18,316 nt of DNA from JAVBLQ01 sp031553435 (lineage in GTDB: Bacteria; Bacteroidota; Bacteroidia; Bacteroidales; Azobacteroidaceae): assembly GCA_031553435.1 (NCBI GenBank), contig JAVBLQ010000052.1, positions 1 through 18,316 on the forward strand, written 5' to 3'. Positions 15,780 through 18,316 of the stretch are shown here, one piece after another (position 1 is the first letter of the stretch; each line of letters opens with the position of its first letter). The translations under genes were made by a program, and so were the position numbers. Below the pieces are notes generated by a model. The model ran no database searches. It saw nothing but the letters and a program-made list of their open reading frames with translations, and was not told where the DNA came from.

Positions 15780-16166
15780 ATATGGCTCTCCTTTTTTTAG
15801 TAAATTCAAAACATCCTCTTGAGTCAGACTTAATATACAGAGCTGATCAAAACTAATGTCAATTTTTTTTTCTCTAACAAAAAGTAACGCATTTTTTAAC
15901 TTTTCAAGTTTTCCTCCAGCTAAATAGTATTCTGCTAACTTAACAATATCTATTTCTAAATCATTTTGTCTTAACTCAAAAACAAAATCTAAAAAAATAT
16001 TTTGAACACAACCCAACTGAATTAATCTTTTAGCTTCCTGATTATCAATGAATACCCCTCTTTTTTTTGCCTTTATTTTATATATAAAAATAGGCATAAA
16101 GTATACAAAATAAAATATGCAAATAAAAAAGAACAATAAAAAGAATATTATTATAATAACTTTCAT
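15774..16166 (-). CDS. Small membrane protein resembling the N-terminal third of FloA; candidate immunity protein
   Basis: 130 residues. Residues 1-29 are a strongly hydrophobic membrane segment ending at KIKAKK, then a soluble part. Residues 66-121 closely follow flotillin-like FloA proteins: a short hydrophilic start, KLAEYYLAGGKLEKLKNAL (76-94, FloA consensus LExHYLAGGNVDRVVNAL), then REKKIDISFDQ and a final EDVLNLL like the FloA GRDVLEAV. The protein ends where FloA would enter its SPFH domain and long coiled coil, so it is a stand-alone version of the membrane anchor and the first conserved region. It begins 5 bp after the stop of the Rhs tip gene, the position of the cognate immunity gene in Rhs/CDI loci, and the membrane location suits a membrane-acting toxin. 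Immunity is inferred from position only. Confidence 0.7.
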   Translation of the reverse strand: MKVIIIIFFLLFFFICIFYFVYFMPIFIYKIKAKKRGVFIDNQEAKRLIQLGCVQNIFLDFVFELRQNDLEIDIVKLAEYYLAGGKLEKLKNALLFVREKKIDISFDQLCILSLTQEDVLNLLKKGEPYF

Positions 16167-16171
16167 CTATT

Positions 16172-16975
16172 TCAATTTTTGTCTTGCTCTTTCGAAGTTG
16201 TAACACCCGCCGCTTTAGTTGTCGTTTCAGTTATAATTGTGCTTATGGCTTTTGTTTTTTGAACTAATTTATTGGTTGTTCTTCCTACATCTCCCATTCC
16301 TTTAACTATCTTTCCAACAGCTTTATTGGTAGTTTCTTGACTTGCACCCATTTTATTTAAAGTTTTTGCAGTCTCTGTTATATTCTTAGACATAGTTGAT
16401 TGCACTCCTTTTGTAGAATTTACTATAGAACTTGTTACTTTGCCTGCTGCTACACCAGCAACACCTCCAACCATTCCTGTTACTGTTCCAACTGTGGCTT
16501 TACTCATTGTTTGACTTAAATCTACATTCCCCACTGCTGTACCAAAACTTTTTCCTTCGACAACCGTGGTCTGAAGAACTTGCCCTACAACATCTCCAGT
16601 TGCAGACCCAATTCCTCCTCCAATAGCCGCCGCCGCAATAAGAACGCCTCCTGCTCCTCCTGTCGCCACCGTAATATCCACAATTGCTCCAGCAATTGCT
16701 CCAGCAACAGCTCCTTCTGTAGCACCGACCCATACATCTTTACCGTTTATATATGCATCAACAGCACCAGCAACTCCTCCAAAAAAACCACCAACAACTG
16801 TTCCAACAAAACGACCATCTGGATCTATGTTTTTTATCGGATTATTCAGACAATATGTATATGGCGACACCGAATAATACTTTTCCGCCAGCGGATCCAT
16901 CGTCTCAAACCTCATGATCGCCGGATACATCATACGGGCTCCATAATCATAAGAATCATAGCCATGCATTTCCAT
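16172..16975 (-). CDS. Orphan Rhs core tip fused to a glycine-rich C-terminal (toxin-type) domain
   Basis: 267 residues from the ATG at 16975. Residues 1-54 are the end of an Rhs core: YDYGARMMYPAIMRF, DPLAEKYYSVSPYTYC, NNPIKNIDPDGR. Homology continues nine codons before the ATG (PYKYNNKEF, to 17002), where TGA TAG block the frame, so this is a piece of core, not a full Rhs protein. After the conserved PDG boundary the variable part has Gly/Ala-rich hydrophobic stretches (56-73, 83-135, 163-180) and a Thr/Lys-rich tail (180-267). No enzymatic motif is seen; glycine-zipper-like membrane insertion is plausible. It may be silent until recombination with an upstream Rhs core, or translated from the internal ATG. 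The 5-bp gap to the next gene suggests a toxin/immunity pair. Confidence 0.8.
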   Translation of the reverse strand: MEMHGYDSYDYGARMMYPAIMRFETMDPLAEKYYSVSPYTYCLNNPIKNIDPDGRFVGTVVGGFFGGVAGAVDAYINGKDVWVGATEGAVAGAIAGAIVDITVATGGAGGVLIAAAAIGGGIGSATGDVVGQVLQTTVVEGKSFGTAVGNVDLSQTMSKATVGTVTGMVGGVAGVAAGKVTSSIVNSTKGVQSTMSKNITETAKTLNKMGASQETTNKAVGKIVKGMGDVGRTTNKLVQKTKAISTIITETTTKAAGVTTSKEQDKN

Positions 16976-17036
16976 GAATTCTTTGTTGTTGTATTTATAA
17001 GGCTATCAGTTTTACCCAACAAGGAGGTTGATATTA

Positions 17037-17855
17037 TTATTTTTTTAAATAAAGTTTATTTACCTTATTATTCTTTTCAGTGTCTTTGAAAACCAATTTA
17101 TTACCTCTGATTTTTAATTTTGTATTATCAAATATTTTATATGAAAACAAAGAATCGTTTAAACAAATATTCACTTTTATTAATTCTCCCAAATATACAG
17201 GAATGTCTAACTTTTCTGTTTGTAAGGTGTAGTAAGTAGGTGATATTCCTGTTTTTATAATAGTTTTTGGTCTTTTTTCAATCTTAAAATAAAGACTGTT
17301 AAATGGTTTATCAAGATAAATACAATACGATCCCCTTTTTATAGGAGGGTTTGTCATTACCATTTTTGAAAGATTTGTTGTATCCGGTTCTAATCCAATA
17401 GATATACGAAGGTCGTTGTTAGTAATTTGTAATGGTTCGTCCGATAATTCGGGATGCAAGTCTAAATAATTGTTTTCTTCAATATATGGTGTTACCAAAA
17501 AGTCTTTATTTTCGTATTCGTACCGACTTCTATTTTGAATGATAACTAAATTTTCGCAGATTTGAATACGAGAGTCTTTAGTAGTCATCTTTTCTACTTG
17601 CAATGGAATAATGTTGTTTGTTATTCTACTTTTCAATACAATTGTATTTTTATCTATACGAATCCATTTCCCATCAGAATATCTGTTAACATAGGTATCG
17701 CGTAACATAGATTTATAGACAAATGTTGAATCCGGGAAAAAAATAAACTCATGAGAATATTTGTCCCTGTATATTCCATTAATTGATATGCTATGTGAAC
17801 AACTATTTAATAAAATATTCAATGCACATACAAGTACAATATAACTATATTTCAT
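17037..17855 (-). CDS. Lipoprotein of unknown function; candidate immunity protein for the upstream toxin domain
   Basis: 272 residues. A lipoprotein signal peptide ends in LLNSC (Cys19), so the mature protein is tethered outside the cytoplasm. The rest looks beta-rich: it opens INGIYRDKYSHEFIFFPDSTFVYK, here noted in parts as INGIYRDKY and HEFIFFPDSTF, a lipocalin-like start often seen in Bacteroidetes lipoproteins. No enzyme motif was recognised. It begins 7 bp after the stop of the Rhs-type toxin domain and ends 62 bp before the orphan Rhs tip, the normal place for an immunity gene. A periplasm-facing immunity lipoprotein would imply that the toxin acts in the periplasm. That function is inferred from position only. 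Confidence 0.72.
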   Translation of the reverse strand: MKYSYIVLVCALNILLNSCSHSISINGIYRDKYSHEFIFFPDSTFVYKSMLRDTYVNRYSDGKWIRIDKNTIVLKSRITNNIIPLQVEKMTTKDSRIQICENLVIIQNRSRYEYENKDFLVTPYIEENNYLDLHPELSDEPLQITNNDLRISIGLEPDTTNLSKMVMTNPPIKRGSYCIYLDKPFNSLYFKIEKRPKTIIKTGISPTYYTLQTEKLDIPVYLGELIKVNICLNDSLFSYKIFDNTKLKIRGNKLVFKDTEKNNKVNKLYLKK

Positions 17856-17862
17856 GGCTATT

Positions 17863-18316
17863 TTATTTGAGATGTTTTAATATATCTTTTGGATCCCTGT
17901 TTGGGTATATCCGTTTTATATAAATATATTCTCCACCAGATTGAATTCCTAATATCCAACGAGGATTAATATCGTTTATAGAATTAGCATGTCCAAAATC
18001 AGAAACGGGAAGCGTAGACTTGTCATACGAAAATTGGCGTTTATATGCTTTTTCTTCACCAGAAATATAATTACCTCCCATGCCTACTGTATATTGTCCA
18101 TTTTTCCATAAATCATATCCATGAGAAGACTCATGTGATCCATTTGAAAAGCCTCCATTATTAGCAATATCCATTACAATAACACCATCATTTCCTATAC
18201 TAGTATACCCAACATCACCTTCAATTTTATTAAAAGTAAATACTTGATCCTTCGTTCCTCCCATTGCTTCTAGTTCTGAAATTCCAGTTGCCATGTTTAC
18301 GTAATTTTCGCCAAGA
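17863..18316 (-). CDS. C-terminal part of a larger, probably Rhs-type, protein with a HESSH zincin-like toxin domain
   Basis: The frame is open to the right edge (codons before the ATG at 18294 read LGENYVN), so at least 150 residues of a longer protein are visible. Counted from that ATG, HESSH at 54-58 fits the HExxH zinc-protease motif and is followed by GYDLWKNG and, about 22 residues later, GEEKAYKRQ (79-87), an E-x-x-A arrangement common as third ligand in zincin toxin domains. The C-terminus is IYIKRIYPNRDPKDILKHLK. No Rhs core is visible in the window; the Rhs assignment comes from the orphan Rhs tip two genes downstream and the following lipoprotein. It could instead be a stand-alone metallopeptidase. 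Confidence 0.65.
   Translation of the reverse strand, partial: LGENYVNMATGISELEAMGGTKDQVFTFNKIEGDVGYTSIGNDGVIVMDIANNGGFSNGSHESSHGYDLWKNGQYTVGMGGNYISGEEKAYKRQFSYDKSTLPVSDFGHANSINDINPRWILGIQSGGEYIYIKRIYPNRDPKDILKHLK

Noticed and set aside
16432..17089. Plus-strand frames of 64 and 169 codons, rich in Leu/Gln or Ser/Asn/Cys.
   Set aside because: They are antisense to the Gly/Ala-rich part of the Rhs tip; their composition is a by-product of that repeat-like coding sequence.

Overview
The window looks like a chromosomal segment of a Bacteroidota bacterium, most likely order Bacteroidales. The evidence is an AT-rich base composition, promoters of the Bacteroidales type (TTG about 20 bp before TAnnTTTG), a UpxY-type antiterminator heading a surface-polysaccharide operon, a TonB-dependent receptor, a type IX secretion (Por) sorting tail, and Rhs core sequence of the PYKYNNKEF...DPLAEKYYS type. 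Genus cannot be fixed from the sequence alone.

Layout. Positions 1-1860 (minus strand) hold the promoter, leader and first two genes of a polysaccharide operon that runs off the left edge: a UpxY-like NusG paralogue, then a WecA/MraY-type sugar-phosphate transferase that has no stop inside the window. Positions 1934-2109 hold the first copy of a 176-bp palindromic repeat. Positions 2148-9727 are minus-strand genes: a TonB-dependent receptor, a class II Fic protein, the agmatine-to-putrescine pair aguB/aguA, a DUF937-like protein, a lipoprotein with a damaged tyrosine-phosphatase active site, and a CBS-less KdsD/KpsF-type SIS isomerase. A divergent promoter region at 9728-9808 separates these from a plus-strand pair, an M16 zinc protease and rlmH. 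Positions 11632-15042 (minus) encode a large secreted metallophosphoesterase with a type IX sorting tail.

The right-hand part (15279-18316, minus) is accessory DNA. It reads, in transcription order, as the C-terminus of a probable Rhs-type protein ending in a putative HESSH zinc-protease toxin domain, a lipoprotein (candidate immunity), an orphan Rhs core tip fused to a glycine-rich membrane-type C-terminal domain, and a small membrane protein resembling the N-terminal third of the flotillin-like protein FloA (candidate immunity). Two toxin/immunity modules in series with a displaced Rhs tip is the arrangement expected of Rhs/CDI-type polymorphic toxin loci. Downstream lie a nested hairpin, the start of a RAYT/Y1-type transposase, and the second copy of the 176-bp repeat, which interrupts that transposase remnant.

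A second theme is repeats. Four intergenic spaces carry 7-bp tandem units (ATTGAAA, CAATTGA, ATGGTGA/ATAGTGA and GGTGCAC types), most folded into palindromes. The two 176-bp repeats have flanks in opposite orientation but a 103-bp palindromic core in the same orientation, so the core has flipped relative to its flanks in one copy. No rRNA, tRNA or CRISPR array was seen.
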